From Bacillota bacterium (GTDB lineage: Bacteria > Bacillota > Clostridia > Oscillospirales > Ruminococcaceae), in the NCBI GenBank assembly GCA_023458875.1, contig JAEWXO010000083.1, positions 18,060 through 82,059 on the forward strand: a DNA stretch of 64,000 nucleotides, written 5' to 3'. The notes beneath the pieces were generated by a model. That model did not search any database. It had not been told where the DNA came from and saw only the letters and a program-made list of their open reading frames with translations. This document shows, piece by piece, positions 1 through 10,200 of the stretch (the stretch's first letter is position 1; the number at the start of each line of letters is the position of its first letter). The translations under genes were made by a program, and so were the position numbers.

Positions 1-1203
1 CAATTCCTCTTCTGTCATAGGATTCTCAGGATCGCCCTTGGCATAATCCACTCTAGACTGTATGGTGTTATTATCAATTGTTGTTACAGTAACAATTGCA
101 ATCCGTTTCTTAGGACTTTCTTCCGTTAATTCTGGAATTTCTACTAATTTAACCTTCTTAGTAAGCTCGATTATCTTCTCATCAAGGGGCTCGAATACAG
201 AAAGATCCGCTTTTCCATACATCAGTGCAGCGGCTACAGCATAGGGAGTACTTATCTTTGCTGATGCGATTCCTTGTATATCAGTATGGTTGTGTCCTTT
301 TACGCCAAGATTATAGGTTTCAACAATTACTGATTTAATTTTTTTCGCATCTATATCATTATGTATTCTGATTGCTGCTTCTACTGCGGAGTGACTATGT
401 CGGCAAGATGCATACGGTTTAACGTAGATTCGCTCTATTTCATAATAATCTGTATCTTTAGTCAGTTTTGAATCATCATAGCTTTCGGCGAAAGTTTTGA
501 AGAAACCTCTTTCTCCTCCAATCATATCATCAGGTAGCTTAAAGTCGGTCAATCCCATATATGCAGCCGTCAAACCATCCATTGCGGCTCGTCCAACATT
601 AAATGGCTTTACTTCTGAACCTTGGGCCTGTATTTCAAGCATTCCAGCAGAACTGCCAGCAGCAATGGTTATCACTCTCTTGAGCTGCTGATTATCCATA
701 CCCATTGCAAAAGCTGTACCAACAGCCGAACCAATTGTGCCACATGTACCGGCAGCATGAAAACCGCGATTTTTATGAGATGGCTGCATGGCAATAGCAA
801 CTCTGCAAGCTGCTTCATATCCCATTATTATTCCAATCTTGTAATCATTATCTGAAAAGTTCTGTTCATTTTGGGCCGCATTGATTGCAGAAATAATCGA
901 TGCACCTAAATGTATCATTGCAAATCTCTGACCATCATCCAGTTCAAGACTATGTGCATTGAAACCATTTACCAATGCTGCTGTTTTGCCATCTATTCTT
1001 TTATTATACCCAAATAACTCTGCCTTACCCTGCGCCATATTTTGAAGAAATCTTTCCCAATGTGACCTGTTTTTTCGTGCACCCGCACAGGTAACTGACA
1101 TGTAATCCTTTTTACAGTCAACCGCCTTGCTCAGTATTTTATTTGTGATTGTTTCAGATTTGCGGAACAGGTAGTCAACAAATTTCTCTGTTATATTTTC
1201 CAT
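1..1203 (-). CDS. MmgE/PrpD family protein, partial at the window edge
   Basis: An open frame of 401 codons runs from the ATG at 1203 off the left edge without a stop. Family members are usually about 450 residues, so roughly the last 50 are missing. The stretch SLELDDGQRFAMIHLGAS and the late VDYAKGDPENPMTEEEL segment are typical of the MmgE/PrpD family, which includes 2-methylcitrate dehydratase and aconitate decarboxylase. It starts 18 nt after the dehydrogenase gene and is the last visible gene of the polysaccharide-type operon. The substrate cannot be told from sequence. In this setting it may act on a small hydroxy-acid used as a decoration, which is inference. Confidence 0.85.
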   Translation of the reverse strand, partial: MENITEKFVDYLFRKSETITNKILSKAVDCKKDYMSVTCAGARKNRSHWERFLQNMAQGKAELFGYNKRIDGKTAALVNGFNAHSLELDDGQRFAMIHLGASIISAINAAQNEQNFSDNDYKIGIIMGYEAACRVAIAMQPSHKNRGFHAAGTCGTIGSAVGTAFAMGMDNQQLKRVITIAAGSSAGMLEIQAQGSEVKPFNVGRAAMDGLTAAYMGLTDFKLPDDMIGGERGFFKTFAESYDDSKLTKDTDYYEIERIYVKPYASCRHSHSAVEAAIRIHNDIDAKKIKSVIVETYNLGVKGHNHTDIQGIASAKISTPYAVAAALMYGKADLSVFEPLDEKIIELTKKVKLVEIPELTEESPKKRIAIVTVTTIDNNTIQSRVDYAKGDPENPMTEEEL

Positions 1204-1221
1204 TATTTAACCAATCCTTAA

Positions 1222-2190
1222 TTAAAAGTACCTATACTGTCTAATCTCTTGTAACTGACCTTTATCAAACATTTTTATATTTCTGAAAGCCGCTTTCATC
1301 ATTGCTCTGAACGAATCCTCTGTCACGCCACCAATATGAGGTGTGAGTATAACATTTTCCGCATTTTTCAACGGATACTTATCAGGAATAGGTTCAGTTT
1401 CATGGACATCCAATCCTGCAAAAGCAAGTTTTCCAGAATTTAACGCATCAGCAACTGCCTGTGAATTGACAATACCACCTCTGGCAGTGTTAATCAGAAT
1501 CGATCCATCTTTCATTTTATCAATAGTACTGTAATCGATGAGATTTCGTGTTTCATCTGTCAAAGCACAATTGATCGATATGATATCTGCACATCCCAGT
1601 AAATCATCCAGTTTTACATACTTCATATTGTTCTCTCGTTCATATTCATCAGAACAGCGAACAAGGTTATAATATAGAATATTCACATGAAATGGCTTAA
1701 GCAGACTTACAAGAGTCATTGCTATATTTCCCATTCCGATAATCCCAACTGTCTTGCCATATAGTTCTCTGGTCTGTACTCCTTGCTCCTGTTTTTTCCA
1801 TATACCAGATTTTGTGTTTTTCTCAATGATTGGCAAACGACGCAAACAAGATAATATCAGTAAAAGTGTATGTTCAGCAACACTTTCTGCGTTTACACCA
1901 TGATTCACATAAAGTGGGATGTCTTTATCTTTAATAGTCTCTAAATCTAATGCATCCAGTCCCACACCTGAGCGTTGAATCATTTTGAGATTCTTCGCAC
2001 TTTCCAATACTACTCTTGTTACTTTAAAAGAACCACCTGCAAGAAGATAATCTGCGTCAGATATGGACTCAATAAGGCAATGCTCTGTTTGTTCGTTCAA
2101 AAATCTTATTTGAAATCCGCATGGTATTTCGCTTTGAACGATTTGTAAAGGCTTATTCTGATATCGATTTGTTAATAGAATAATCTTCAT
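1222..2190 (-). CDS. D-isomer-specific 2-hydroxyacid dehydrogenase (SerA-like)
   Basis: The 322-residue product has the NAD-binding glycine motif VGIIGMGNIA near residue 147. It also has the family catalytic set: Arg in NTARGGIVN, Glu in HETEP and His in TPHIGG. That is the layout of phosphoglycerate-dehydrogenase-like enzymes, which reduce 2-keto acids or oxidise D-2-hydroxyacids with NAD(H). There is no C-terminal ACT domain, so a dedicated serine-pathway SerA is less likely. It lies 17 nt after the flippase gene and 18 nt before the MmgE/PrpD gene, so it is probably cotranscribed with both. The exact substrate is unknown. Confidence 0.88.
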   Translation of the reverse strand: MKIILLTNRYQNKPLQIVQSEIPCGFQIRFLNEQTEHCLIESISDADYLLAGGSFKVTRVVLESAKNLKMIQRSGVGLDALDLETIKDKDIPLYVNHGVNAESVAEHTLLLILSCLRRLPIIEKNTKSGIWKKQEQGVQTRELYGKTVGIIGMGNIAMTLVSLLKPFHVNILYYNLVRCSDEYERENNMKYVKLDDLLGCADIISINCALTDETRNLIDYSTIDKMKDGSILINTARGGIVNSQAVADALNSGKLAFAGLDVHETEPIPDKYPLKNAENVILTPHIGGVTEDSFRAMMKAAFRNIKMFDKGQLQEIRQYRYF

Positions 2191-2207
2191 ATGAAATTTT
2201 CTCCTTA

Positions 2208-3656
2208 TTAAGCCTTCTTCTTTTTTGAAGTCAAGCTTTTTATCATTGAAATGATATACTCAAAGCTATCAATATGAAAAATCTTTGACCCAACAATATA
2301 TACTACAATTCCGACAGGAATTTGAATAACCAGTGTAAGAATATCACCTAAACCTATAAAATAAATGCTGTACACAACCGCTCCCATAAGTAGGGATACC
2401 CCAATTTGTGGAAGCATATCCTTAATTTGATCAAGATAGCTGTAGTTCAAAAGTTTTTTATTAGGATATGCATTAATTATTTGTGATAAAACGCATGTAA
2501 CAAGTAAACTATAGGCCATTGCCATAACACTGATCCACATTGTGCAAAGTATTGCTGTAATGCCAATAACCTTTTTTATAATTTCCAGAACTAAAAATAA
2601 ATCACTACGTCCCATAGCCTTTATTGCATTTAAATTAGCAGTATGTATAGGATAAAAAGAGTATATTATACAAAAAATCCTTAAAAACGGCACACACGGT
2701 AGCCACTTATCAGTTAAAATAAGGGAAATCACTGTATCAGCGCACACTGCAAGACCAATCATAACAGGCATCATAACATACGTACTTGTTTTAATAGCAC
2801 GTCTAGTCATTGACTTTACACGCTCTTTATTATCCTGTTCCTTTGACATAGTAGGTAATAAAACACTATCAATTGATGCATTAATATTAGTTACTAAATA
2901 CAGAGGCCATTTTTTTCCTTGGTTATACTGGGCTAAATCAGCAGAAGTGTATATTTTTCCGATTATCAATTGACGTATATCATTATAAACTGTATCAATC
3001 AATGCAGAAACCAGCAATTTCCATCCGTAAGAAAAAAGTCTCTTCAATCTTTCAAACGAAAAACATCTTTTGGGTCTCCACTTTACAGTTATCCATAAAA
3101 TCATAGTATCAACAGCTGTGTTAACCACCATCTGTGCCACAAGCGCCCAAACGCCAAATCCAGCATATGCCAATAATATTCCGACAACTGCAGCTAAAAG
3201 TGTTCCCCCCAATGTTGAATAAAAAAAACGTTTAAACATCAAATGCCTTGAAACATATGCTTGTTGAACATTTTTGACACCAGATATAACAATTGTAAAG
3301 CTTAAAACACGAACAATAGGAGTCAAAAGTGGATCATTGTAAAATGAAGCTATGAAAGGAGCACAAATAAAGATAATTGCATATAAAACCAAACAAAATA
3401 CAATATTTGTATAAAACACCGTAGAAAAATCTATTTCATCAGCATCCTTCTTTTGTATTAATGCATTACCTAAACCACTGTCAACAAACACCTGCAGTAT
3501 TGTTATGAATACTGTTATTAAAGCAATTGTTCCATATGCTTCTGGTGCCAACAAACGTGCTAAAACAATCTCGACAATAAATTGTACTGCTTTAGCACCA
3601 AACCTTTCTGCAAGACGCCAAAGCATATTACTCATAACAACATTACTATTCTTCAA
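2208..3656 (-). CDS. Polysaccharide flippase, Wzx/MOP superfamily
   Basis: The 482-residue protein is strongly hydrophobic with about 12-14 predicted membrane segments. It has the N-terminal RxAxxxxxARLLxPEAYG pattern of the oligosaccharide flippase family. Its role would be moving lipid-linked repeat units across the membrane. The start is taken as a TTG (3656) behind an AGGTG site; an in-frame ATG seven codons later has no clear site. It sits 11 nt after the GT2 gene. Its last 100 residues (SQIINAYPNKKLL onward to FHIDSFEYIIS) are closely matched by a truncated second copy at about 11.4-11.75 kb, so the island once held two related flippases. Confidence 0.9.
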   Translation of the reverse strand: MKNSNVVMSNMLWRLAERFGAKAVQFIVEIVLARLLAPEAYGTIALITVFITILQVFVDSGLGNALIQKKDADEIDFSTVFYTNIVFCLVLYAIIFICAPFIASFYNDPLLTPIVRVLSFTIVISGVKNVQQAYVSRHLMFKRFFYSTLGGTLLAAVVGILLAYAGFGVWALVAQMVVNTAVDTMILWITVKWRPKRCFSFERLKRLFSYGWKLLVSALIDTVYNDIRQLIIGKIYTSADLAQYNQGKKWPLYLVTNINASIDSVLLPTMSKEQDNKERVKSMTRRAIKTSTYVMMPVMIGLAVCADTVISLILTDKWLPCVPFLRIFCIIYSFYPIHTANLNAIKAMGRSDLFLVLEIIKKVIGITAILCTMWISVMAMAYSLLVTCVLSQIINAYPNKKLLNYSYLDQIKDMLPQIGVSLLMGAVVYSIYFIGLGDILTLVIQIPVGIVVYIVGSKIFHIDSFEYIISMIKSLTSKKKKA

Positions 3657-3667
3657 GTAAACACCTA

Positions 3668-4636
3668 CTATCTATTAATATTTTTTAATCTGCGAATAAA
3701 ATGCACTATCTTTGGAAATCGGCATAATAATGAATATCTTAGTCGACTATAAAAATTGCCAGCTCTGAGATTTTTAATTTCGTTAGTTTTAATTATTTTT
3801 TTAAGCTCGGCATAGTTCTCATTGATAAAATATTTGTGTATTTTCCATTGACATATTCGCATATGTATAACATTCTCATATTTAGAGTCAAAATAATCAA
3901 GGAGTTCATTGAATAAAGCAAGATATCTATCACATATTTTAGAAAAATGCTGTTTATCTTTAGCCCATCTTGCCGTTTCCGAACCAGACACCCCACGCCT
4001 GTATACCACCATTGGTTCGTTGATAAAATGAGCATATCCGTGACTTGTCATGGATAATTTAATATAAATATCTCCTTGAAAGGCAGTATCAGATACTTCA
4101 ATCATATTTAAACCATTTCTGTATAAAAATGCACAAGTAGGAATATATCCCAATAACTCCACTTCTCCTACATCATAATCGTCGTTTTTCTTCACTATAC
4201 TGTTTTTATCCCAAGGAACTATCTTTTTGTCAGTTGGTTTATCATTGCCGTAGCATATCAAACCGTTTGTAAAACAAAACGTACAATCAGAATGCTTTTC
4301 CATATAATCAACTTGCTTCTGTAATTTGAATTGATCAATCCAATAATCATCACCCTCACAAATAGCAACATATTTTCCTGTTGCTCTTTTACGATTCTGC
4401 ACTCCGGGTTTTAATTTTCTTGAGTACTGATTTACTGTTTGATATATTGGTTTAATTAGGTTTGGATAATTTTTTTCATACTCTTTGATAATAGATACAG
4501 TGTTATCAGTTGAAGCATCATCATACACTAATATTTCATACTCAAAATCTGTTTTTTGATTCACAAAGCTTTCCAAGGTATCACGAATATATTTTTCGTG
4601 ATTATATGTATTACAAACAATGCTTACTATAATCAT
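3668..4636 (-). CDS. Family 2 glycosyltransferase
   Basis: The 322-residue protein opens with the GT-A fold signature of GT2 enzymes: VSIVCNTYNHEKYIRDTLES followed by EILVYDDASTDNT. The metal/nucleotide site is CEGDDYW near residue 95. It would transfer a sugar from a nucleotide donor during repeat-unit assembly at the inner face of the membrane; donor and acceptor are not predictable. The gene lies just before the flippase gene (11 nt) and about 160 bp after rmlB. That gap holds only a weak inverted repeat. Confidence 0.9.
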   Translation of the reverse strand: MIIVSIVCNTYNHEKYIRDTLESFVNQKTDFEYEILVYDDASTDNTVSIIKEYEKNYPNLIKPIYQTVNQYSRKLKPGVQNRKRATGKYVAICEGDDYWIDQFKLQKQVDYMEKHSDCTFCFTNGLICYGNDKPTDKKIVPWDKNSIVKKNDDYDVGEVELLGYIPTCAFLYRNGLNMIEVSDTAFQGDIYIKLSMTSHGYAHFINEPMVVYRRGVSGSETARWAKDKQHFSKICDRYLALFNELLDYFDSKYENVIHMRICQWKIHKYFINENYAELKKIIKTNEIKNLRAGNFYSRLRYSLLCRFPKIVHFIRRLKNINR

Positions 4637-4797
4637 TTGATTAATATCGAGTAGACACTCGACACTCCCTTCAAATTATTTCAAGTGAGAAGATTACTGA
4701 ATGCCTTTCACTGAACTGACAAATCCTTCTTTGTTCAGTTCTTTAACCAATTATATGAACATAAATATATTTTATTTTTACTAAAAGAACAAAAAAC

Positions 4798-5817
4798 TTA
4801 TCTGTTTCCATACATCTGCTTATAGTAATTCTGATACTCACCAGAAATAATTGTCTCCCACCATTCACGATTATTTAAATACCAATCAATGGTCTTCTTA
4901 ATACCATCAGCAAACTTTGTTTCAGGAAGCCAGCCAAGGTCATTGTAAATTTTTGCAGGATCAATAGCATAACGCATATCGTGTCCCTTACGGTCTGCAA
5001 CATATGTAATAAGGCTCTCAGGCTTGTCAAGTTCCTTACATATAAGCTTCACAATGTCAATGTTCTTCATTTCGTTGTGTCCACCAACGTTGTAAACTTC
5101 GCCCACCTTGCCCTTATGTATGATAAGATCAATTGCACGGCAGTGATCTTCAACATAGAGCCAGTCACGTACATTAAGTCCCTTGCCATAAACCGGAAGT
5201 GGCTTGTCTGCAAGTGCATTGGCAATCATAAGGGGAATGAGCTTCTCTGGAAAATGATATGGTCCATAGTTATTTGAACAACGGCTGATTGTCACAGGAA
5301 GTCCATATGTTCTGTTATATGCCACTACAAGAAGGTCTGCACCAGCTTTTGATGAGCTGTATGGACTGCTTGTATGAATTGGTGTTGACTCTGTAAAGAA
5401 AAGGTCAGGTCTGTCAAGTGGAAGGTCTCCGTAAACTTCATCTGTTGATACCTGGTGATATCTCTGAATACCGTACTTACGGCAAGCATCCATAAGAACC
5501 TGTGTACCAAGAATGTTTGTCTGAAGGAAAATCTCCGGATTTTCAATTGAACGGTCAACGTGTGATTCAGCTGCAAAATTTACAACGGTATCAGGCTTTT
5601 CTTCTTCAAAGAGTTTGTAAATTCCTTCTCTGTCGCAGATATCAAGCTTTACAAATCTGAAATTAGGGTTATCCATTACAGGTGCAAGAGTTGAAAGGTT
5701 TCCTGCATATGTAAGCTTATCTAAACAAATAATTCTGTAGTCCGGATATGTGTTCAGCATGTGGAATACAAAATTAGAACCAATAAATCCTGCGCCGCCT
5801 GTTACAATAATATTCAT
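4798..5817 (-). CDS. rfbB: dTDP-glucose 4,6-dehydratase
   Basis: The 339-residue extended SDR enzyme begins with the NAD motif GGAGFIGSNF. It carries the RmlB-specific stretches AESHVDRSI, STDEVYGDL, YSSSKAGADLLV (catalytic YxxxK) and SRCSNNYGPY. It converts dTDP-glucose to dTDP-4-keto-6-deoxyglucose. Its ATG lies 11 nt after rfbA, so the two are clearly one operon. No rfbC or rfbD is visible. The dTDP-sugar is therefore more likely to feed the adjacent aminotransferase than L-rhamnose synthesis, unless those genes lie elsewhere. Confidence 0.97.
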   Translation of the reverse strand: MNIIVTGGAGFIGSNFVFHMLNTYPDYRIICLDKLTYAGNLSTLAPVMDNPNFRFVKLDICDREGIYKLFEEEKPDTVVNFAAESHVDRSIENPEIFLQTNILGTQVLMDACRKYGIQRYHQVSTDEVYGDLPLDRPDLFFTESTPIHTSSPYSSSKAGADLLVVAYNRTYGLPVTISRCSNNYGPYHFPEKLIPLMIANALADKPLPVYGKGLNVRDWLYVEDHCRAIDLIIHKGKVGEVYNVGGHNEMKNIDIVKLICKELDKPESLITYVADRKGHDMRYAIDPAKIYNDLGWLPETKFADGIKKTIDWYLNNREWWETIISGEYQNYYKQMYGNR

Positions 5818-5828
5818 TGTATCACTCC

Positions 5829-6713
5829 TTAAAAAACAAATTTATCTTCAGCAACTCTCTTTAAATGCTCTCCATACGGTGATTTTCCATACAATTCTGC
5901 ATTATATAAAAGCTGTTCTTTTGTAATCCATTTTTCATGGTACGCAATTTCTTCCGGAGCAGAAATAACTACTCCTTGTCTGTTTTGAACAGTTTGAACA
6001 AAAGATGACGCTTCCATTAAACTATCCATTGTACCAGTATCAAGCCAAGCAAAACCTCTGCCTAATATCTGAACCATCAACTCCTCTGATTCAAGATATA
6101 ATTTGTTCAAATCTGTAATTTCAAGTTCTCCTCTTTTCGATGGAATTACCTTTTTTGCTCTATCACTAACTCCCTTTGGGTAAAAGTATAAGCCGGTAAT
6201 CGCATAATTTGACTTTGGATTTTGAGGTTTTTCTTCAACAGATACTACATTTTTCTTTTCATCAAACTCAACAATTCCAAATCTTTCAGGGTCTTTTACA
6301 TAATAACCAAAGATGGTTGCTTTTCCATTGTTTGCATTTTTAGCTGCTTCACTAAGATTTTTACGAAACCAACCACCATAAAAGATATTGTCGCCTAATA
6401 CCATTGCACAAGTATCATCACCAATAAATTCTTCTCCGATAATAAACGCTTGAGCAAGACCATCCGGAGATGGCTGAACCGCATATGAAAGTGAAATACC
6501 CATATTACTTCCATCACCTAAAAGCTCCTTAAAACGAGGAGTATCTGTTGGTGTAGAAATAATTAAGATCTCTCTTATTCCTGTCAGCATAAGTGTTGAT
6601 AACGAATAAAAAATCATAGGTTTATCATAAATCGGTAACATTTGTTTTGAAGTTACTTTTGTTAAAGGATAAAGTCGTGTGCCGGATCCACCAGCAAGAA
6701 TAATTCCTTTCAT
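5829..6713 (-). CDS. rfbA: Glucose-1-phosphate thymidylyltransferase
   Basis: The 294-residue protein has the nucleotidyltransferase signature [20 protein letters not shown] at its start, then the metal-site region [11 protein letters not shown] and the [12 protein letters not shown] segment. Length and motifs match RmlA. It makes dTDP-glucose from dTTP and glucose-1-phosphate in the cytoplasm, the first step of the dTDP-sugar branch. It sits between the aminotransferase gene (10 nt away) and rfbB (11 nt away) on the same strand. Confidence 0.97.
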   Translation of the reverse strand: MKGIILAGGSGTRLYPLTKVTSKQMLPIYDKPMIFYSLSTLMLTGIREILIISTPTDTPRFKELLGDGSNMGISLSYAVQPSPDGLAQAFIIGEEFIGDDTCAMVLGDNIFYGGWFRKNLSEAAKNANNGKATIFGYYVKDPERFGIVEFDEKKNVVSVEEKPQNPKSNYAITGLYFYPKGVSDRAKKVIPSKRGELEITDLNKLYLESEELMVQILGRGFAWLDTGTMDSLMEASSFVQTVQNRQGVVISAPEEIAYHEKWITKEQLLYNAELYGKSPYGEHLKRVAEDKFVF

Positions 6714-6723
6714 ACAATTCTCC

Positions 6724-7833
6724 TTATTTTTTAATTTTAAGTATCACTTCACATATGCTGTCTACATCCTCCATGCATAAGTCAGCATATAAAGGAAGAG
6801 TAAGTACACGTTTACTGTAATGTAATGCTACAGGTGTTTCGTTTACATCATATTTTCCCTGGAAGCATTCAAAAGTATTTGTCAGGGGATAAAAATATTT
6901 TCTTGCCCCTATACATTCTGCTGCAAGCGCGTCGAAAACTTCATTTCTGGATGCTCCATACGCTGCTTCTTCAAAAACAACAGGAAAATACGCGAAATTT
7001 GATACAACATTTTGCTGTTTTTTGCAAAGTTTAATTCCTTCAACATTGTCAAGATGTCTTTTATAGCGTTCAACTACAGCTTCACGCTTTGCGACTTCCT
7101 CATCTAAATGTCTAAGATTGCATATACCCATTGCTGCCTGAAACTCATTCATTTTTGCATTGCCGCCTACATATGCAACAGATTCAGGTCCATGAATGCC
7201 AAAGTTTTTCATGTCATTTAAAATCTGAACAAGGCTGTCATCATTGAAGCAAACAGCCCCCCCTTCAATTGTATTAAATACTTTTGTTGCATGAAAACTA
7301 AACATTGAAGCATCTCCAAAACACGCTGAATTGATGCCATTATATGTAACTCCAAATGCGTGTGCAGCATCATAAATCACTTTCAAACCATATTGATTTG
7401 CTATGCGGGCAATTTCTTCAACATTACACATATTCCCATAAACATGAACAGGCACAATAGCACATGTCCTGCCTGTAATAAGAGATTCAATCTTTGTAAC
7501 ATCAATCGTGTAATCATCCGCGTTGACATCACAAAAGACGGGAGTAAGACCATTTCTTACAATCGCATGAGTTGTTGATGCAAATGTAAACGGCGTAGTA
7601 ATTACTTCTCCTCCTTTTGGGAGGTTCATTGCAGCAAGAATGTTTTCAAGTGCAAGATGTCCATTAGTGTACAGTGTCACGTGAGCAACCCCAAGCATTT
7701 TTTCAAGTTTAGCCTGTAATTGCTTGTGTTTAACACCCATATTTGTGAGCCAATGACTTTCCCATAATTCTTTGATTTCTTCGCAATATTCCTCATAATT
7801 TGGCATCGAGGAACGGGTGACTAATATTTCCAT
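6724..7833 (-). CDS. DegT/DnrJ/EryC1/StrS family sugar aminotransferase
   Basis: The 369-residue PLP enzyme has the DegT-family DAAHAFG motif near residue 155. The Schiff-base lysine is in [15 protein letters not shown], followed by [14 protein letters not shown]. Next to rfbA and rfbB it most likely aminates dTDP-4-keto-6-deoxyglucose, or its 3-keto isomer, giving a dTDP-amino-dideoxyhexose. Position 4 versus position 3 cannot be decided here. No separate ketoisomerase gene (FdtA/TylM3 type) is visible, which favours direct 4-amination. The start is an ATG, and the gene is the first of the tight block with rfbA and rfbB. Confidence 0.9.
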   Translation of the reverse strand: MEILVTRSSMPNYEEYCEEIKELWESHWLTNMGVKHKQLQAKLEKMLGVAHVTLYTNGHLALENILAAMNLPKGGEVITTPFTFASTTHAIVRNGLTPVFCDVNADDYTIDVTKIESLITGRTCAIVPVHVYGNMCNVEEIARIANQYGLKVIYDAAHAFGVTYNGINSACFGDASMFSFHATKVFNTIEGGAVCFNDDSLVQILNDMKNFGIHGPESVAYVGGNAKMNEFQAAMGICNLRHLDEEVAKREAVVERYKRHLDNVEGIKLCKKQQNVVSNFAYFPVVFEEAAYGASRNEVFDALAAECIGARKYFYPLTNTFECFQGKYDVNETPVALHYSKRVLTLPLYADLCMEDVDSICEVILKIKK

Positions 7834-7881
7834 TGTTATTCTACCCCCACAATAAACACATAATTTTTAATAGCACTTCCG

Positions 7882-8691
7882 CTAATGTTCGGCATCATAG
7901 CGTTTCGTACATTTTTCAACCTGATAATAGCCAGCTTGTCCTATGACCTGCTTGTACAGATCCAAAAACATTCTTGAACTGGAAGCACTGACAAGGTGAC
8001 CACAGCAAATAAGACCGCCACTTGGATTTATAGGCTTGCTTCCTCCGAATGCTATATTACCGTCCTCAATCACCTCATACTCATGTCCAGGAGCAGTAAT
8101 ACCAAAATTGGAAATAGTAGCATACTTTGAACTTGTAAAGCAGTCATGTGTCTCAAAGCAATCAATATCGTCAACAGTTAAGCCACGCCTCTTGTAAGCA
8201 TCAATATAATCAATGCTGCCATCGTCCTTATATTTTTCCGCATATTCAGAGCTTCATTAATAAACTGGAATCCGATTCTGTTTCCGAGAAATGCAGGAGA
8301 ATCTTTTAATTCAACAACTGTTATGAATAACTTATCCTTCAGATATACCTTCTGTTCTTCAGCTAATTCTAAATCAGAATACTTCATATGAGTAAACTCA
8401 CAAATCGGCATAATATATGGAGGATTAAACATATGAACTCCAAAGAAATGTCCTATCATTTCTCAGTATAGCATTTAGCCAAAATCGTAATGGAAAGACC
8501 AGATGTTCCAGTGCATGCAATACTGTCTGCCAAACCAATTTTACATTTCTCGGAATAGTCTTCTTTACTCTTTCTATATCACGGGCAACACAGTATACTT
8601 TGACGTTGCCAAACAAATCAAATATACCTGCCACATTTGCGCACATAGTGCCTGTTGATCCAATGACTGTTACTGTTCTGATACTTAACAT
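7882..8691 (-). pseudogene. Decayed 3-hydroxyacyl-CoA dehydrogenase / thiolase mosaic
   Basis: Three pieces in two frames form a broken gene. 8425-8691 gives a Rossmann start (VTVIGSTGTMCANVAG, then VYCVARDIERVKK) typical of 3-hydroxyacyl-CoA dehydrogenases. 8178-8459 continues with GVHMFNPPYIMPICEFTH and [19 protein letters not shown] third frame, open from about 8253 to the stop at 7882, starts with a dehydrogenase-like SIDYID and runs into a thiolase C-terminus ([26 protein letters not shown]). The usual GHPVGASG is eroded to GHLVSASS. The thiolase N-terminus with its nucleophilic Cys is absent. Frame changes and a probable internal deletion make function unlikely. Confidence 0.85.
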
Positions 8692-8695
8692 ATAT

Positions 8696-9250
8696 TCAAT
8701 CCCAGTATTTTAATCTTTCAACTGCTTCTCTGTAATCGCTTTCCAAAACGCCTGATATAGTCAAATCAAGCCACTGACCATGCTTAAACACACAGGATCG
8801 CTTAACGCCTTCTTCTTTCCAACCGCATTTCTTATACAATCCTTTTGATGCAATATTTTCATTAAACCAAGCTCCATCTAAACGATGAAGTCCCAATTCA
8901 TCAAAAACATAGCGCATAATGGCCATAACAGTATCTGTCCCGATGCCCTTTGCTCTATTCTTTATATTTGCAAGTTTGATTCCATGATTAGCTGTACGAT
9001 TTTTCCAGTCAATACCGATTAATGTAGCTATTCCAACTGCTCCGTCATCAGGCGTTTCAATAACAAATCTAAAATTCTTCTGATCATTCATGTTTTTTTC
9101 AAACCATTGCTTATGCTGTTCTATAGACAACGGAAAAGCCCAGCCAACAACAAAATTTTCAAGTTCAGGGTCGTTAAACATATCGCAAATCATTTGAAAA
9201 TCATCCGATGTCATTGCCCTTAGTGTTACGATTTTACCCTTGATATTCAT
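8696..9250 (-). CDS. GNAT N-acetyltransferase, RimJ/RimL-like
   Basis: The 184-residue protein has the GNAT layout: VTLRAMTSDDFQMICDMFNDPE at the start, and the acetyl-CoA site region around IKNRAKGIGTDTVMAIMRYVF. The pattern HRLDGAWFNENIASKGLYKKCGWKEEG is typical of RimJ/RimL and PseH-like enzymes. Beside an amino-sugar pathway the likely role is N-acetylating the dTDP-amino sugar, as WecD or PseH do; that is inference from context. Its 5' end overlaps the end of the upstream DegT-like gene by 17 nt, which suggests translational coupling. Confidence 0.85.
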   Translation of the reverse strand: MNIKGKIVTLRAMTSDDFQMICDMFNDPELENFVVGWAFPLSIEQHKQWFEKNMNDQKNFRFVIETPDDGAVGIATLIGIDWKNRTANHGIKLANIKNRAKGIGTDTVMAIMRYVFDELGLHRLDGAWFNENIASKGLYKKCGWKEEGVKRSCVFKHGQWLDLTISGVLESDYREAVERLKYWD

Positions 9251-10199
9251 TATTCATCTCTCCTATTATAATATTAATGATATATTCGATATCAGATTCT
9301 ATATACCGCTGATCACATGGAAGCGGAAGAATATTCTCTGCAAGACTAAATTCCAGAAATTCATCCGAAACTTCATTCAGTACATTCGGCCAAAGCATAG
9401 GAATATATACTTTTCTCGCCTGTAGTTTTTTACGGACAGTAGTTCCATTTTCAATCAATAAAGGATACGCAAAAGCTCCTTCAATTACTCTCAAATCAAG
9501 CTGGTTTATTTCTTTCAGCTTTTCATGATAAAACTTGTAATTCTCTGTACGTCTAATTTTCACAAAGTCATAGTCAATGCCATGAAGCAAATTAGCAGTG
9601 AGCTTTGACATCCTTTTTATCGGCTCATCAGCAAATAAGTGATTATTTGCTGAATATTCGCTATAAAACTCCGATGCCGTCCGCTCATATCTGCCAAGAA
9701 GAAAATGCATTCTGTCAAAGGATTCATCAACGGGCATTACCCTTTCAATATTCGAATCTGAATAAAGAAAAGCTCCATCCGCAACACCAAAAAATTTACG
9801 GCATGTGTAGAGAGTATCTGTATTTTCTAAAGGCATAGAATAATATGCCTGAGCGTTATCAATAATCACTCTTTCATATTTTATCTTGAGCGACATTAAA
9901 AAATCCTGACTAAGCTGTCCATAGAAATTGACAATATAAAGCCATTCATTTTCGGCAAGGACTACGTCCTCAGGACGAAAATCAATTCCTATATGATAAT
10001 ACCTGAAATCAACACTTTCTCTCTTACAGAGATTTGACACACTATCACATAGAAAATATGGAATAGCCAACTTCCTGATTTTCTTTGCTTCAATTAAATA
10101 CGCAAGTGCATTTCTTCCGCTGTTAAGCGCTATAGCCTTTTCATGGAGCATCGATAAATGATATGTGTCTAATTCAATATATCCGCCATATTCTTTCAT
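9234..10199 (-). CDS. DegT-like PLP-fold protein, function unknown
   Basis: The 321-residue protein looks like a divergent fold-type I aminotransferase. ALNSGRNALAYLIEAK resembles the cofactor phosphate region, VIIDNAQAYYS replaces the usual D-x-A-H/Q motif, and TCRKFFGVADGAFLYSD places a lysine where DegT proteins have the Schiff-base residue. Similar proteins occur in O-antigen loci, but no activity can be assigned. The start is taken as the ATG at 10199: an AAGG site lies 9 nt upstream and it immediately follows the ATP-grasp stop codon. A longer TTG-started frame overlaps that stop. The gene sits between the ATP-grasp and GNAT genes. Confidence 0.75.
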   Translation of the reverse strand: MKEYGGYIELDTYHLSMLHEKAIALNSGRNALAYLIEAKKIRKLAIPYFLCDSVSNLCKRESVDFRYYHIGIDFRPEDVVLAENEWLYIVNFYGQLSQDFLMSLKIKYERVIIDNAQAYYSMPLENTDTLYTCRKFFGVADGAFLYSDSNIERVMPVDESFDRMHFLLGRYERTASEFYSEYSANNHLFADEPIKRMSKLTANLLHGIDYDFVKIRRTENYKFYHEKLKEINQLDLRVIEGAFAYPLLIENGTTVRKKLQARKVYIPMLWPNVLNEVSDEFLEFSLAENILPLPCDQRYIESDIEYIINIIIGEMNNEYQG

Positions 10200-10200
10200 C

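Noticed and set aside
4637..4797. Terminator between the GT2 and rfbB genes
   Set aside because: The CTGAAC/GTTCAG inverted repeat is short, has a long loop and no T run.
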